A stretch of 64,000 bases of DNA. Origin: Pelomonas nitida. GTDB taxonomy: Bacteria; Pseudomonadota; Gammaproteobacteria; Burkholderiales; Burkholderiaceae_C. Under the pieces are notes generated by a model that was given only the letters and a program-made list of their open reading frames with translations, did no database searches and was not told the DNA's origin. The position numbers were made by a program, and so were the translations under genes. The DNA lies in NCBI RefSeq assembly GCF_043555975.1, contig NZ_JBIGIA010000015.1:1-64000 (forward strand), written 5' to 3'. Shown piece after piece: positions 16,231 through 24,780 of the stretch; within the stretch, counting starts at the first letter, position 1, and each line of letters opens with the position of its first letter.

Positions 16231-16267
16231 CGCGCCGTCAACAGACCATGCTGTTACTGACGGCGCG
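16231..16267. promoter_or_regulatory. Strong inverted repeat between integrase and HTH gene
   Basis: CGCGCCGTCA (16231-16240) pairs with TGACGGCGCG (16258-16267), and inside it ACAG pairs with CTGT. It lies downstream of the integrase and upstream of the AlpA-like gene. It can be a terminator without T-run or an operator for the HTH protein. Confidence 0.5.
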
Positions 16268-16352
16268 CGGTAGCCAGTGACCAAATACTACCCATGTTCA
16301 CCAGCCCCGGGAGGTTGATTACGCGCACCATCCGCTATCGCGTGGCGTGCCA

Positions 16353-17744
16353 TCAGGCACTCTTTTTCCGAGGCAGTTTTACAACGTTCCGGCCGGCCGC
16401 AATGTTGGCCTGCGTCACGATCCAGGCGCCGATGCGCTCAACCTCCGGTGCCGCCCAACGAAGATCGGAGGTTTCCCTGTAGTGCCGGTTGACCACGGTG
16501 GTTGGAACGTGCCCAGTCAGCAGTTCCACGGTATCGAGGTCGATGCGCAGCACGTTCAGAGCCAGGGTCGTGAAAGTGGCGCGCAGGCTGTGTCGTGTTT
16601 GGGCGCAGCCCGCGGCTTCGATCACCGCGCGCATGGCCGCGCCGCGCGGGACGCCGATGGGGCTATTGCCCTTTGCAGCCTGGAACACGTACTCGCACCC
16701 TTTGCGGCGTGGACGGGCCGCAATCAAGGCCCGTGCCGGCGCAGACAGCGGGAATGTCCAAGGGCGGCCATTCTTCGAGTCTGGCAAGTGCCATGATCCA
16801 GCGTCGTCGCGCAAGTCAACGCGGTCCCAGGTCAAGCCCAGCGTTTCTTCCTTGCGGGCTCCGGTGAGCAACATGAATGCCAGCACGTCAGCCTGCGTGT
16901 GCGCAGTTGGCAGCGCTGGCGCAGACCGGATGGACCTGAGGGCTTCCCACACGTGGCCGATGCGTTCCATTGGAACCATGTCCGAGCGAGCCCTCGGGGG
17001 CGCCATCTGGCCTTTCAGCACGCGCACTGGGTTCTCGCGGATCAGCGGTTCGTCTCCTACCCGGTACTTGTCCATCGCCCAGTTGATGAGGGCGCGGAGG
17101 ATCACGAATGCGCCGCGAGCAGAGGTTGGCGCCGGCCGGTCGCCGTTGAGCCCGCCGCGTGCTAGCTCGGCATGTCGCGCCTCGCACATGGCTCGCGTGA
17201 TTGCCTTGATGGGTTTGTCCTTCCAGGCAGCAAACGACTTGTCTACGTGGATGTTGATGTCCCGGATCGTGTTCGCTTTCAGAGGGCCATTGCGGGTCTT
17301 TTTGTTGGCGATGTAGTGCACGCGAACATCGTCCAGCGTTACTGCCTCGGCCTTGGTGCGCTCGGCGTCAACGACCTTGCTCACCCTGGCCTGCTCCTGC
17401 TCGGCCTGCGGGTCACGGCCCATGTCCATCATGTTGCGCAGCTTGCGCGCGCGCTGGCGTGCGCCATGCCGGGCTTCGTCCTTGCTCGTGTCGTCGCCTT
17501 CCAGCGGCATCGCGTCAACGCGGCCGATGGTGATACGGCGCTCAATGCCAGCGCCCTTGACCCGGCCCTGGAATACGTAGGTCTTCGCGCCGCGCACGGT
17601 GACGCCGTCCTTGATGTGGTCAGGCAGGGCGCGAATGCCTAGGCCGCGGACCTCGGTATCCCACAGGATCAACTGCGATGTACCTGCCGGGCAGGCGTGG
17701 GCCTTGACCACGGGCACCGTCAACTTCACCTTGCTGCTCTTCAT
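16353..17744 (-). CDS. Site-specific tyrosine recombinase (integrase)
   Basis: 463 residues. A core-binding domain (about 135-240) precedes the catalytic domain with Arg297 (LLTGARKEE), Lys324 (DSKNGRP), His385/Arg388 (RHSLR), His412 (LLTGH) and Tyr422 (NRHY), so all key residues are present. An N-terminal DUF4102-like arm-binding region is suggested by residues 1-80. GGAGGT precedes the start, which overlaps the upstream gene's stop as ATGA. It lies about 0.7 kb from the right junction, and I infer it recombines ACTCATAA in the tRNA-Ile anticodon loop. Attack in the anticodon loop is less common than at the 3' end but known for tyrosine integrases. Confidence 0.92.
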   Translation of the reverse strand: MKSSKVKLTVPVVKAHACPAGTSQLILWDTEVRGLGIRALPDHIKDGVTVRGAKTYVFQGRVKGAGIERRITIGRVDAMPLEGDDTSKDEARHGARQRARKLRNMMDMGRDPQAEQEQARVSKVVDAERTKAEAVTLDDVRVHYIANKKTRNGPLKANTIRDINIHVDKSFAAWKDKPIKAITRAMCEARHAELARGGLNGDRPAPTSARGAFVILRALINWAMDKYRVGDEPLIRENPVRVLKGQMAPPRARSDMVPMERIGHVWEALRSIRSAPALPTAHTQADVLAFMLLTGARKEETLGLTWDRVDLRDDAGSWHLPDSKNGRPWTFPLSAPARALIAARPRRKGCEYVFQAAKGNSPIGVPRGAAMRAVIEAAGCAQTRHSLRATFTTLALNVLRIDLDTVELLTGHVPTTVVNRHYRETSDLRWAAPEVERIGAWIVTQANIAAGRNVVKLPRKKSA

Positions 17745-18232
17745 GCTGCACCTCCAATAAGCTCAACAGCTTCAAGGGAGGCAAGCGCCGGCACAACCTG
17801 ATCATGCAGTTCGCGCTGTCCGCGCAGCACTACCGCTAGCGTTGCTAAAACGCGATCAGCCGGCCGCGCCCATGACTCCGGCAGCGGCACGCGCGGCACC
17901 TGGGCAGCGCACCGTTCGGCGAGCCGCTGCTGATAGCGCAGCGCGTAGTGAACGAACTGCGCAGTCGATAGCGGGGCCTTGTTCAGCACCGGCACCCAGC
18001 TATCGGCGGGGCCGGCTACGTCGATGGCAATCGCCAGCAACGAGCTTTCGGTCAGCGCCTCGGGTACGCATTGCCATGCGAACTGGAAGGCCTCGTAGAG
18101 CGCGTCGGCGTGGTTAGCCGGGCGGGTGGCGTCGAGGGTGAAAGGGATGACCGCAAGGTCGCGGGGTGCGCCAGCGTTCTCGACGCAGGCGAGCCGCACC
18201 CTCCCGGGGTGGCGGGATGATGGAAAATGCAT
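17741..18232 (-). CDS. Hypothetical protein translationally coupled to integrase
   Basis: 163 residues from the ATG at 18232, which has GAGGA nine nucleotides upstream; a GTG at 18271 is an alternative start. No domain is recognised. The C-terminal half is helical and leucine-rich (VLATLAVVLRGQRELHDQVVPALASLEAVELIGG). Its TGA overlaps the integrase ATG, so both proteins are made from one message, suggesting a helper of recombination or its control. It is the first gene after the right junction, and its promoter must lie within 18233-18478. Confidence 0.65.
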   Translation of the reverse strand: MHFPSSRHPGRVRLACVENAGAPRDLAVIPFTLDATRPANHADALYEAFQFAWQCVPEALTESSLLAIAIDVAGPADSWVPVLNKAPLSTAQFVHYALRYQQRLAERCAAQVPRVPLPESWARPADRVLATLAVVLRGQRELHDQVVPALASLEAVELIGGAA

Positions 18233-18478
18233 TGTTGACCGTCCTCGGTAACAGGAAGGTTGACCACGCACCTCGGACGGTTGCCGCCGTCGCGGGGTGC
18301 ACCTACATCGGCGCCTTGCCGGGCGCCGCTGTCAGTCCAGTGTACGGTCGCTGTAAGCACCAGCCGTCACAGGCGGGCGCAATGGGTAGCAATCAAGTGC
18401 TGTCGTAAGTGCCTGTCAGGGCGTGGTTTTCGCGGTGCGTAGCAGTGCAGCGCAAGCCGTCGCAACCGGCCGTCCGTA

Positions 18479-18524
18479 ACTCATAATCCTTTGGTCATTG
18501 GTTCAAGTCCAATACGGCCTACCA
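18479..18524 (+). tRNA. 3' half of tRNA-Ile(CAU) with attR core
   Basis: It begins with the second ACTCATAA (18479-18486). The anticodon stem 3' strand UCCUU, T-arm AUUGG-UUCAAGU-CCAAU, acceptor ACGGCCU and ACCA follow, ending at 18524. With 8719-8757 it reconstitutes one uninterrupted tRNA-Ile(CAU), showing that the DNA between is an insertion. The region 18233-18478 upstream holds no gene and presumably carries arm sites and the promoter of the leftward block. Confidence 0.87.
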
Positions 18525-18637
18525 AAATTTCCCGTTTGGTATCAGCAGCGTAGCGCTTGCGCTGTTGCGTCGACGGCTATTCACCATAGCCGCCAAGGTC
18601 ACAGCTTCGGTACACCGTCACCCGAAGGAGACCATTC

Positions 18638-18742
18638 GTGGCCAGCATCATCAAGACGCCTTCCGGCACCTGGAAGGCCATCATCCGCAAGGTCGGCTTC
18701 CCGACCACCACAAACACCGTCAGTGCGAAGCGTGACGTGTTT
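18638..18742 (+). pseudogene. Remnant of a tyrosine-integrase N-terminus
   Basis: A GTG codon behind GAAGGAG opens a frame starting MASIIKTPSGTWKAIIRK, followed by GFPTTTNTVSAKRDV. This closely fits the first arm-type DNA-binding strand region of phage integrases ('S-.-K-TPSG-W-A-.-RK'). Homology stops after about 35 codons and the frame becomes featureless. It lies 113 nt downstream of the tRNA CCA, exactly where an integrase of an element using the tRNA 3' end would sit. It is a relic of an earlier, different insertion. Confidence 0.6.
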
Positions 18743-19035
18743 CTCAGGCTTGATCTGTCAACGTCGCGCATGCTGCGCAAGCCCGTTTCCGTTGAAGTCA
18801 TCGGGCGCCAGGTCTCGACCTCAACGGGGTGCGGCTGTGGCGTATCGCCGTGTCGTCCCCGTCCTGTTGAACCTGCTTGTTGCCCGAGCCGTGCTGTGCA
18901 GGCGTTGCAGTCGGTCGCAAGCATCGGACCGAAGCTGCTTGATGCTGATGCGCCGCAGCTCGCGCCAGACGCTGACGGGAGGGCCGCCGAGCCGCCGCGC
19001 CTTAGCTGGGCATCTGGCCTGATGCCCCCGCCACC
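18743..19035. other. Degenerate sequence after integrase remnant
   Basis: No supportable gene. Short open frames on both strands look like by-products of composition. It is probably eroded mobile-element DNA. Confidence 0.4.
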
Positions 19036-20061
19036 TCACCGTCGATCCAGCGCGCCCAGGGCCTCGACGAGTGTGCGGTTGAAGCGCTCTGGCGCCTGCA
19101 TCTGCGGTGCGTGCCCCAGGCCGGGGAATTCGATGAGGCGGCCTTGGGGGATGGTCTTGATGACTTGCTTGCCCAGCAGGTCGTAGCGCCCGATGCGGGC
19201 CTTGACGTCCGGCGGTGCGATGTCGCTGCCGATGGCGGTGGTGTCGGCGGTGCCGATCATCAGCACGGTGGGCACCTTCAGCAGCGGGAACTCGTAGACG
19301 ACCGGCTGCGTCCAGATCATGTCGTAGATGAGCGCCGAGTTCCACGCGACGATCTCATGCCCGGGGCCGCTGTTCAGGCCGGCGAGCATGGTGACCCAGC
19401 GTTCGTACTCGGGCTTCCATTGGCCGCCGTAGTAGGTGTTGGACTCGTATTTGCGGAGGCTGTCCGCTGAGAGCTTCAGTTCGCGCGCATACCAGTCGTC
19501 CACGCTGCGGGACGGGACGCCCAGGGCTTTCCAGTCTTCCAGGCCGATCGGGTTGACGAGCACCAGTTGCTCCACCGACGCCGGAAACATCAGTGCCTGG
19601 CGGGTGGCGAGCATGCCGCCGGTGGAGTGGCCGACGAGCGTCGCCCGCTGGATGCCGAGCTTTTGCAGCAGCGCCTGCGTGTTGGCGGCCAGCTGCTGGA
19701 AGCTGTATTGGTAGTGCGCGGGCTTGGTGGAGGCGCAGAAGCCGATCTGGTCGGGCACGACGACGCGGTAGCCGGCGCCCGCCAGCGCGGCGATGGTGGA
19801 CTCCCAGGTGGCGCCGCAGAAGTTCTTGCCATGCATCAGCACGGCCACGCGCCCGTTGGCCTCGCCGCGCGGCGGCACGTCCATGTAGGCCATTTCCAGC
19901 GCCTGGCGCTGCGACTGGAACGCGTAGCGCTCGACGGGATGCGGGTAGTCAAAGCCTTGCAGCTCGACGCCATAGCTGGGCGAGGCCGGCGCGGCGCACA
20001 CCTGGCTGGCAACGAACAGAGCCAGGGCGGGCAGCAGGCCAAAGAATCTTGAGGGCGGCAC
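19036..20061 (-). CDS. Secreted alpha/beta hydrolase
   Basis: 341 residues from a GTG codon with AGGAAAC upstream. The signal peptide ends near residue 23 (SQVCAAPA). The alpha/beta-hydrolase fold shows the oxyanion region LMHGKNFCG near 94, nucleophile elbow GHSTGG near 164, and catalytic His in FPGLGHAPQMQAPERF near the C-terminus. Similar proteins are annotated as hydrolases of the haloalkane-dehalogenase/epoxide-hydrolase-like group. The substrate is unknown. Periplasmic or secreted, apparently monocistronic. Confidence 0.88.
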   Translation of the reverse strand: MPPSRFFGLLPALALFVASQVCAAPASPSYGVELQGFDYPHPVERYAFQSQRQALEMAYMDVPPRGEANGRVAVLMHGKNFCGATWESTIAALAGAGYRVVVPDQIGFCASTKPAHYQYSFQQLAANTQALLQKLGIQRATLVGHSTGGMLATRQALMFPASVEQLVLVNPIGLEDWKALGVPSRSVDDWYARELKLSADSLRKYESNTYYGGQWKPEYERWVTMLAGLNSGPGHEIVAWNSALIYDMIWTQPVVYEFPLLKVPTVLMIGTADTTAIGSDIAPPDVKARIGRYDLLGKQVIKTIPQGRLIEFPGLGHAPQMQAPERFNRTLVEALGALDRR

Positions 20062-20099
20062 GGTGTTTCCTGTGCGAGGTTGATCGGAGGGGCAGGCCC

Positions 20100-20747
20100 T
20101 CAGTTTCGCGCGGCCTTCGCGGCCGGCGGGTCGCGGCGGTTGCCTCGGGCGCCTGCGGCGCTGGCATCGCGCGCTGCGCGGTAGGACGCGTCCACTAGCG
20201 CCTGCTGCTCCGGCGCGAGCACGGCACGCAGGGCTTCCCAGCGCTGGCTGAGGTCGGCCAGGGCGGCGACCCAGTCCTGGGCTTCGTCGGACTGCGTGCG
20301 CAGGTCGCGGCTGACGTCGACCAGCGCCGACACCGAGCTGGGCCGGTGGCGCACGGCGCGGTTCACGCGCTGGGCGTTGGACTGCGCCGCGAGGTCGAGT
20401 TCGCGCATGAAGGCGTCGAACACGGGTTGCTGCTGTGGCGACAGGGCCAGGCGAGGGCTGTCAAGCTGCAGCTTGTCGAGCCAGATGCGCCACGGGTCGG
20501 GGGCCATCAGGTCGTCGAGCGTGGGCTGCTCCTGCGGCGTGGCTGCGTTGCCGCCCTCACGGCCGCCGCCGCTGTGGCGCCCGCCGCCGCCTGGGCCCAT
20601 GCCGCCGCCCATCCCCCCGCCCATGCCGCCCCCCATCTGGGCCATGGACGGCGGCGAGGCGGTGGCGATCAGCAGCAGCAGGGCGGCCGACGCGTGGCGC
20701 AGCGTGGTGGGCACCCGGGGGCGGTGGCAGGCAGAGGTCAGGTGCAT
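20100..20747 (-). CDS. Exported glycine-rich, Spy/CpxP-like helical protein
   Basis: 215 residues. A signal sequence ends at SPPSMAQ, then comes an imperfect MGGGMGGGMGGGMGPGGGG repeat and a helical domain with LSPQQQPVFDAFMREL, resembling the LTxxQ pattern of Spy/CpxP proteins, and a basic tail. The glycine repeats make the length variable. An alternative start is eight codons upstream. It lies 38 bp after the hydrolase gene start on the same strand and could share its transcript. A periplasmic chaperone- or sensor-type role is a weak inference. Confidence 0.6.
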   Translation of the reverse strand: MHLTSACHRPRVPTTLRHASAALLLLIATASPPSMAQMGGGMGGGMGGGMGPGGGGRHSGGGREGGNAATPQEQPTLDDLMAPDPWRIWLDKLQLDSPRLALSPQQQPVFDAFMRELDLAAQSNAQRVNRAVRHRPSSVSALVDVSRDLRTQSDEAQDWVAALADLSQRWEALRAVLAPEQQALVDASYRAARDASAAGARGNRRDPPAAKAARN

Positions 20748-20846
20748 CGGCGCAGCATCACCGTGCCGCATGCCCCTCGTTTGGCTTGCCGGTGAAGCGA
20801 CGTAAAGCCGGGCGTGGGTGGCGGCAGGGCCGCGGCCAGCGCGGCG

Positions 20847-21323
20847 CTACGACACGTACGACAGCGGCAGTGCCGTCGTGAACTTGAGCTCCTCCATGGC
20901 GAAGCTGGAGGACACGTCGAAGAGCTGGGTGCCGGCGATGAGGCGCTTGTAGACCTTGTCGTAGGCGGCGATGTCGGGCACGACGACGCGCAGCAGGTAG
21001 TCCACGTCGCCGCTCATGCGGTAGAACTCGACGACCTCGGGGATGGCCTCGACGGTGGCCCGGAAGCGGTTGAACCACTGCTCGGTGTGCGTGTTGGTGC
21101 GCACCGCCACGAACACCGTCACGGCGACGTTGACCTTGGCGCGGTCCACCAGCGCCACCTGCGACGTGATGACGCCGGCTTCCTTCAGGCGCTGCACGCG
21201 CCGCCAGCACTGCGTGGCAGACAGGCCCACATCCTCGGCCAGCTCGGCAACCTGCCGCTCCGCATCGACCTGCAGCAGATCGAGGAGCTTGCAGTCGATG
21301 GAATCGAGTTTCGTCTTTGTCAT
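20847..21323 (-). CDS. Lrp/AsnC-family regulator, DecR-like
   Basis: 158 residues. The N-terminal HTH (KLDSIDCKLLDLLQVDAER...LSATQCWRRVQRL) is followed by an AsnC ligand domain with FYRMSGDVDYLLRV and the C-terminal signature SSFAMEELKFTT-LP. This pattern is very close to E. coli DecR (YbaO), which responds to cysteine and activates cysteine detoxification. It is divergent from a cysteine desulfurase fusion gene with only about 90 bp between the starts, so a cysteine-responsive switch of that gene is a well-supported inference. Confidence 0.85.
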   Translation of the reverse strand: MTKTKLDSIDCKLLDLLQVDAERQVAELAEDVGLSATQCWRRVQRLKEAGVITSQVALVDRAKVNVAVTVFVAVRTNTHTEQWFNRFRATVEAIPEVVEFYRMSGDVDYLLRVVVPDIAAYDKVYKRLIAGTQLFDVSSSFAMEELKFTTALPLSYVS

Positions 21324-21411
21324 GAAATCCGGAACGGGCTTGCTTGTGTGGGCAAATTTCTCCCGGATTTTGCAAGATGGTGCCAGGGGTGGGTTTCGAG
21401 AATCCCCCGCC

Positions 21412-23706
21412 ATGGAAATCTATCTGGACGCGAACGCCACCACCCCCGTGCTCGAAGAGGCGCGGCTGGCGGCCCTGTCGGTCATGGCGCAGGCCTTTGG
21501 CAACCCCAGCAGCATCCACGGCGCGGGCCTGCGGGCGCGGGCGCTGCTCGACGAGGTGCGCGCCACGGCGCGCCGTGTGCTGCAGGCGCCCACGGGGCGG
21601 CTGCTCTTCACCAGCGGCGCCACCGAGGGCATCCAGACGGCGGTGCTGTCGGCCATGGTGCACCTGCGCGAGCAGCGCCGTGCGGGCCGGCAGGTGCCCG
21701 GCTGCGTGCTCTATGGCGCGACGGAGCACAAGGCGGTGCCCGAGGCGCTGGCGCACTGGAACGCCTTGCTGGGGCTGGAGCTGCGGCTGTTGCCCATTCC
21801 CGTGGGCACCCACGGCCGGCACGACCTGGCGTGGCTGCGCGCCCATGCGGCCCAGGCCGCGCTGGTGTGCACGATGGCGGCGAACAACGAGACCGGCGTC
21901 ATCAGCGATCTCGACGGCATCGCCGCCGTGCTGAAGGGGCGCGACGCGCTGTGGCTGGTCGACGGCGTGCAGGCGCTGGGCAAGCTGCCGCTGCACCTCA
22001 TCGAGCGCCGCATCGACTACGCGCCGTTCTCCGGCCACAAGCTGTATGCGCCCAAGGGCGTGGGGCTGCTGTACGTGCGTGAGGGTGCGCCGTTCACGCC
22101 GCTGCTGGCCGGCGGCGGCCAGGAGGGCGCGCAGCGTTCCGGCACCGAGAACATGGCCGGCATCGCGGCGCTTGGCGCCGTGCTGACGGCCCTGGAGGGC
22201 GGCCAGACCTTCGCGCCGCCGCAGGTGCTGGCGCGCTGGCGCGACCAGCTTGCGCAGGCGCTGCGCGAGGCGTTCGCGGGGGTGGTGTTCAACGCGCCGT
22301 TCGAGGTCAGCCTGCCGACGACGCTGAACCTCTCGGTGCCCGGCCTTGCCGCGCGGACGCTGCTGGACCTGTTCGACGCCGCCGGCCTGCGTGCCAGTGG
22401 CGGCTCGGCCTGCGGGTCGGCCAAGGCGCGGCCCAGCGACGTGCTGCTGGCCATGGGCTTGCCGGCCTGGCAGACGGCTTCGGCGGTGCGCCTGTCCTTC
22501 GGCGCCGCAGACAGCCCCGAGGTGATGGCCGAGGCCTGCCGCCGGCTCAAGGCCTGCGGCGACGCGTTGCGCGAGGCCTGCCAGACCCCCGAGCCGGCCG
22601 CAGTGCCCCTGCCGGCCGAGGGCATCACGCGCTTCGTCGTCGACGCGGCCTGTTGCTACATCCTGGCGGACCGGGCGTTTCGCGAGTGCGTGGTGGTGGA
22701 CCCGCTGCCCGAGCTGACGCAGCAGATCGCGCAATGGCTGCGCTGCCGCGGCTGCACCGTGGCCGCCGTGCTGGACACCCATGGCCATGGCGACCACGCA
22801 TCGTCGGCAGAGGCCTTGCGTGCCGCCATTGCGGACCTGCTGCCGCCGCCCGAGCCGCTGGACGCGCTGGGCTGGCCGCTGGGCGCGGCGGAGCTGCGCT
22901 TCGGCGCGCAGCGGCTCACGCGGCTGGCCGTGCCCGGGCACACGCAGGACTCCACGGTCTATCTGCTGGCCGACGCCGGCGGGCTGCGCGCGGCGCTGGT
23001 GGGCGACACGGTCATGCCCGGCGCGCTGGGGCGCAGTGATTTCCCGGTCAGCGCGCCGCTGTCCTATGTGGCCTCACTGCAGGCGCTGGAGGGCGCGGTG
23101 GGCCGGCACACGCTGCTGTTGCCGGGGCATGACTACGACAACCGCCTGGCGACGACGCTGGCCATCGAGTGCGCCGCGCAGCCGCTGCTCGAGGGCGCGC
23201 TGAGCGGCCGCCTGGGTGCCGAGGCGTTTGCGCAGGCCAAGGCCGCGCTGGAGCGCGAACTGGCGCCCACCGAATTCGACACCATGGCCTGCGGGGCCCG
23301 CGTGGACGACTGCGGCATGGCCGAGCGCGTGGAGGTGCGGCCGGCCGACCTGCACGACTGGCTGCAAGGCGCCGAACGGCTGGTGCTGGTGGACGTGCGC
23401 GAGGCGTACGAGCAGCGCCTGAGCCCGCTGGCCCGCAACTGGGCCGGCGCTGCCGGGGCGGAGGTCGAGGCCGTGCCGCTGTCCGTGCTGTTGAGCCGTT
23501 TGCCCGATTGGCAGCGGCTGCCGGCCGACGTGCGCCTGGTGTTCTGCTGCCGCAGCGGCAACCGCAGTGCGCAAGCCGCGCGGGCGTTGCGGCGGCTGGG
23601 CCACCGGCAGGCCTATAGCCTGGCCGGCGGCTTTGCCTTGCTGCCGCAGGCCGATGCCCGCGTTCACCGGCTGAACCAAACGCCGCCGCCCGCTGCCGGG
23701 TTTTGA
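21412..23706 (+). CDS. Cysteine desulfurase - persulfide dioxygenase (MBL fold) - rhodanese fusion
   Basis: 764 residues with three domains. Residues 1-390 form a class-V aminotransferase/NifS-like desulfurase with ATEHK (104-107), the PLP lysine SGHK (Lys210) and catalytic loop GGSACGS (Cys334). Residues about 400-630 form an ETHE1/glyoxalase-II-type metallo-beta-lactamase fold with THGHGDH (456-462), His510, GDT (531-533), GRSDF and PGHDY. Residues about 640-764 form a rhodanese with CRSGNRS (Cys713). The combined chemistry would take cysteine sulfur to a persulfide, oxidise it to sulfite, and allow transfer to thiosulfate. The start at 21412 is where homology begins. Probably cytosolic and regulated by the divergent DecR-like protein. 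Confidence 0.9.
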   Translation: MEIYLDANATTPVLEEARLAALSVMAQAFGNPSSIHGAGLRARALLDEVRATARRVLQAPTGRLLFTSGATEGIQTAVLSAMVHLREQRRAGRQVPGCVLYGATEHKAVPEALAHWNALLGLELRLLPIPVGTHGRHDLAWLRAHAAQAALVCTMAANNETGVISDLDGIAAVLKGRDALWLVDGVQALGKLPLHLIERRIDYAPFSGHKLYAPKGVGLLYVREGAPFTPLLAGGGQEGAQRSGTENMAGIAALGAVLTALEGGQTFAPPQVLARWRDQLAQALREAFAGVVFNAPFEVSLPTTLNLSVPGLAARTLLDLFDAAGLRASGGSACGSAKARPSDVLLAMGLPAWQTASAVRLSFGAADSPEVMAEACRRLKACGDALREACQTPEPAAVPLPAEGITRFVVDAACCYILADRAFRECVVVDPLPELTQQIAQWLRCRGCTVAAVLDTHGHGDHASSAEALRAAIADLLPPPEPLDALGWPLGAAELRFGAQRLTRLAVPGHTQDSTVYLLADAGGLRAALVGDTVMPGALGRSDFPVSAPLSYVASLQALEGAVGRHTLLLPGHDYDNRLATTLAIECAAQPLLEGALSGRLGAEAFAQAKAALERELAPTEFDTMACGARVDDCGMAERVEVRPADLHDWLQGAERLVLVDVREAYEQRLSPLARNWAGAAGAEVEAVPLSVLLSRLPDWQRLPADVRLVFCCRSGNRSAQAARALRRLGHRQAYSLAGGFALLPQADARVHRLNQTPPPAAGF

Positions 23707-23742
23707 TTTCGCCGCAGCGGGCAGTCGTTAGGATGCGGCGCC

Positions 23743-24660
23743 ATGCGCAATCGCATCGACGAAGAAATCACTTTCCGCAAGCTCGAGATCCTGCTGGCGT
23801 TCATGGAGAGCGGCAGCCTGTCGCGGGCCGCCGAGCGGCTGGGCATCAGCGTGGTCAGCGTGCACCGCGCGCTGCACTCGCTGGAGACGGGCACGCGCTG
23901 CAGCCTGTTCCGGCTGGAGGGCCGCAACTTGCAGCCCAACGATGCCGCGCATGCGCTGGCCGACGTGGCGCGCGAGGTGCTGGAGGCCATGGCGCAAGGC
24001 ATCCGCGTGACGCGTGAGATCGCCGGCTATGCGGCGGACCGCATCCGCATCGGCTCGCTCTACTCGCTGACCAGCGTCACGGTGCCGGCGCTCATCATGG
24101 GCCTGCGGCTGCGCCGCCCCGACGTGCAGACCGAACTGGTGCTGGGCTCCAACTGCGAGCTGTTGCGCAAGCTCCGTGAGGGGGCGCTGGATGCGACGGT
24201 CATGGGCATGCCCGAGGACGCCGCGGACGTGGAGTCGCAGCCGCTGTTTGAGGACGAGATCTTCTTCGCCGCGCCGGCCGATTCGCGCTACGCGGGCATG
24301 GACGAGGTCGACCTGAGTGCGTTCGCCGACGAGCGCTTCGTGTCGTTGAACGAAGGCTATGTGACGCACGACCGCTTCGTCGATGCGTTCCGCGTGGCGG
24401 GCTTCGACCCCAACGTGGTCATGAGGACCAACGACATCTTCTCGCTGATGAACCTGGTGGGTGGCGGCATCGGCTGCACGCTGCTGCCGGGGCGCATTCG
24501 CGGTGTGCTGCCGCGCAATGTGTGCCTCGTGCCGCTACAGAAAAAATACCGGATGCCACACCGGATCTGTGTGGTCTTCTTGCGTACCCGAGAGCGCGAC
24601 CCTAACCTCCTGTCCTTGCTGGCTGCATGTCGCAGCCACGCGGACAGCCTTAAGGGTTAA
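23743..24660 (+). CDS. mdcR: LysR-type regulator of malonate utilisation
   Basis: 305 residues. The N-terminal HTH (FRKLEILLAFMESGSLSRAAERLGIS) leads to a LysR substrate-binding domain. MdcR-type details include 'EITFRKLEILLAF' at the start and a distinctive VGGGIGCTLLPGRIRGVLPR near 245. The ATG begins 34 nt after the fusion gene stop, but function links it to the malonate genes downstream. I infer it activates the transporter/mdc operon in response to malonate. Confidence 0.87.
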   Translation: MRNRIDEEITFRKLEILLAFMESGSLSRAAERLGISVVSVHRALHSLETGTRCSLFRLEGRNLQPNDAAHALADVAREVLEAMAQGIRVTREIAGYAADRIRIGSLYSLTSVTVPALIMGLRLRRPDVQTELVLGSNCELLRKLREGALDATVMGMPEDAADVESQPLFEDEIFFAAPADSRYAGMDEVDLSAFADERFVSLNEGYVTHDRFVDAFRVAGFDPNVVMRTNDIFSLMNLVGGGIGCTLLPGRIRGVLPRNVCLVPLQKKYRMPHRICVVFLRTRERDPNLLSLLAACRSHADSLKG

Positions 24661-24780
24661 CCCACGATCTTTTCAGCCGGCGTAAACGTCGCCTGACGAG
24701 GTTGATTGATCGGCGGGGCGGGCGGCTTCCAAACTAAGGATGCTGACCGCCAACCCTAGGCGCACTCTGGAGACAACCTG

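Larger units (their letters stand above)
8758..18478. mobile_element. Integrative element inserted in the tRNA-Ile(CAU) anticodon loop (about 9.7 kb)
   Basis: Boundaries come from the split tRNA and the ACTCATAA direct repeats. The content is a replacement tRNA-Ile(CAU) with a group I intron at the left end, four small-to-medium rightward genes (SDH-family protease and small proteins), and a leftward block of small hypotheticals, DUF5681 protein, DUF3987 protein, AlpA-like HTH, tyrosine recombinase and a recombinase-coupled protein near the right end. No conjugation, capsid or terminase genes are recognisable, so it is an integrative element, perhaps mobilised or satellite-like. Base composition is visibly lower in GC than the flanks in several stretches. 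Confidence 0.85.

Noticed and set aside
18577..18924. Minus-strand 115-codon frame over the integrase remnant
   Set aside because: No ribosome site and no domain; it lies antisense to the integrase-like fragment.
20758..22941. Very long minus-strand open frame across the DecR-like and fusion genes
   Set aside because: It covers divergent real genes and its composition is that of an antisense shadow.
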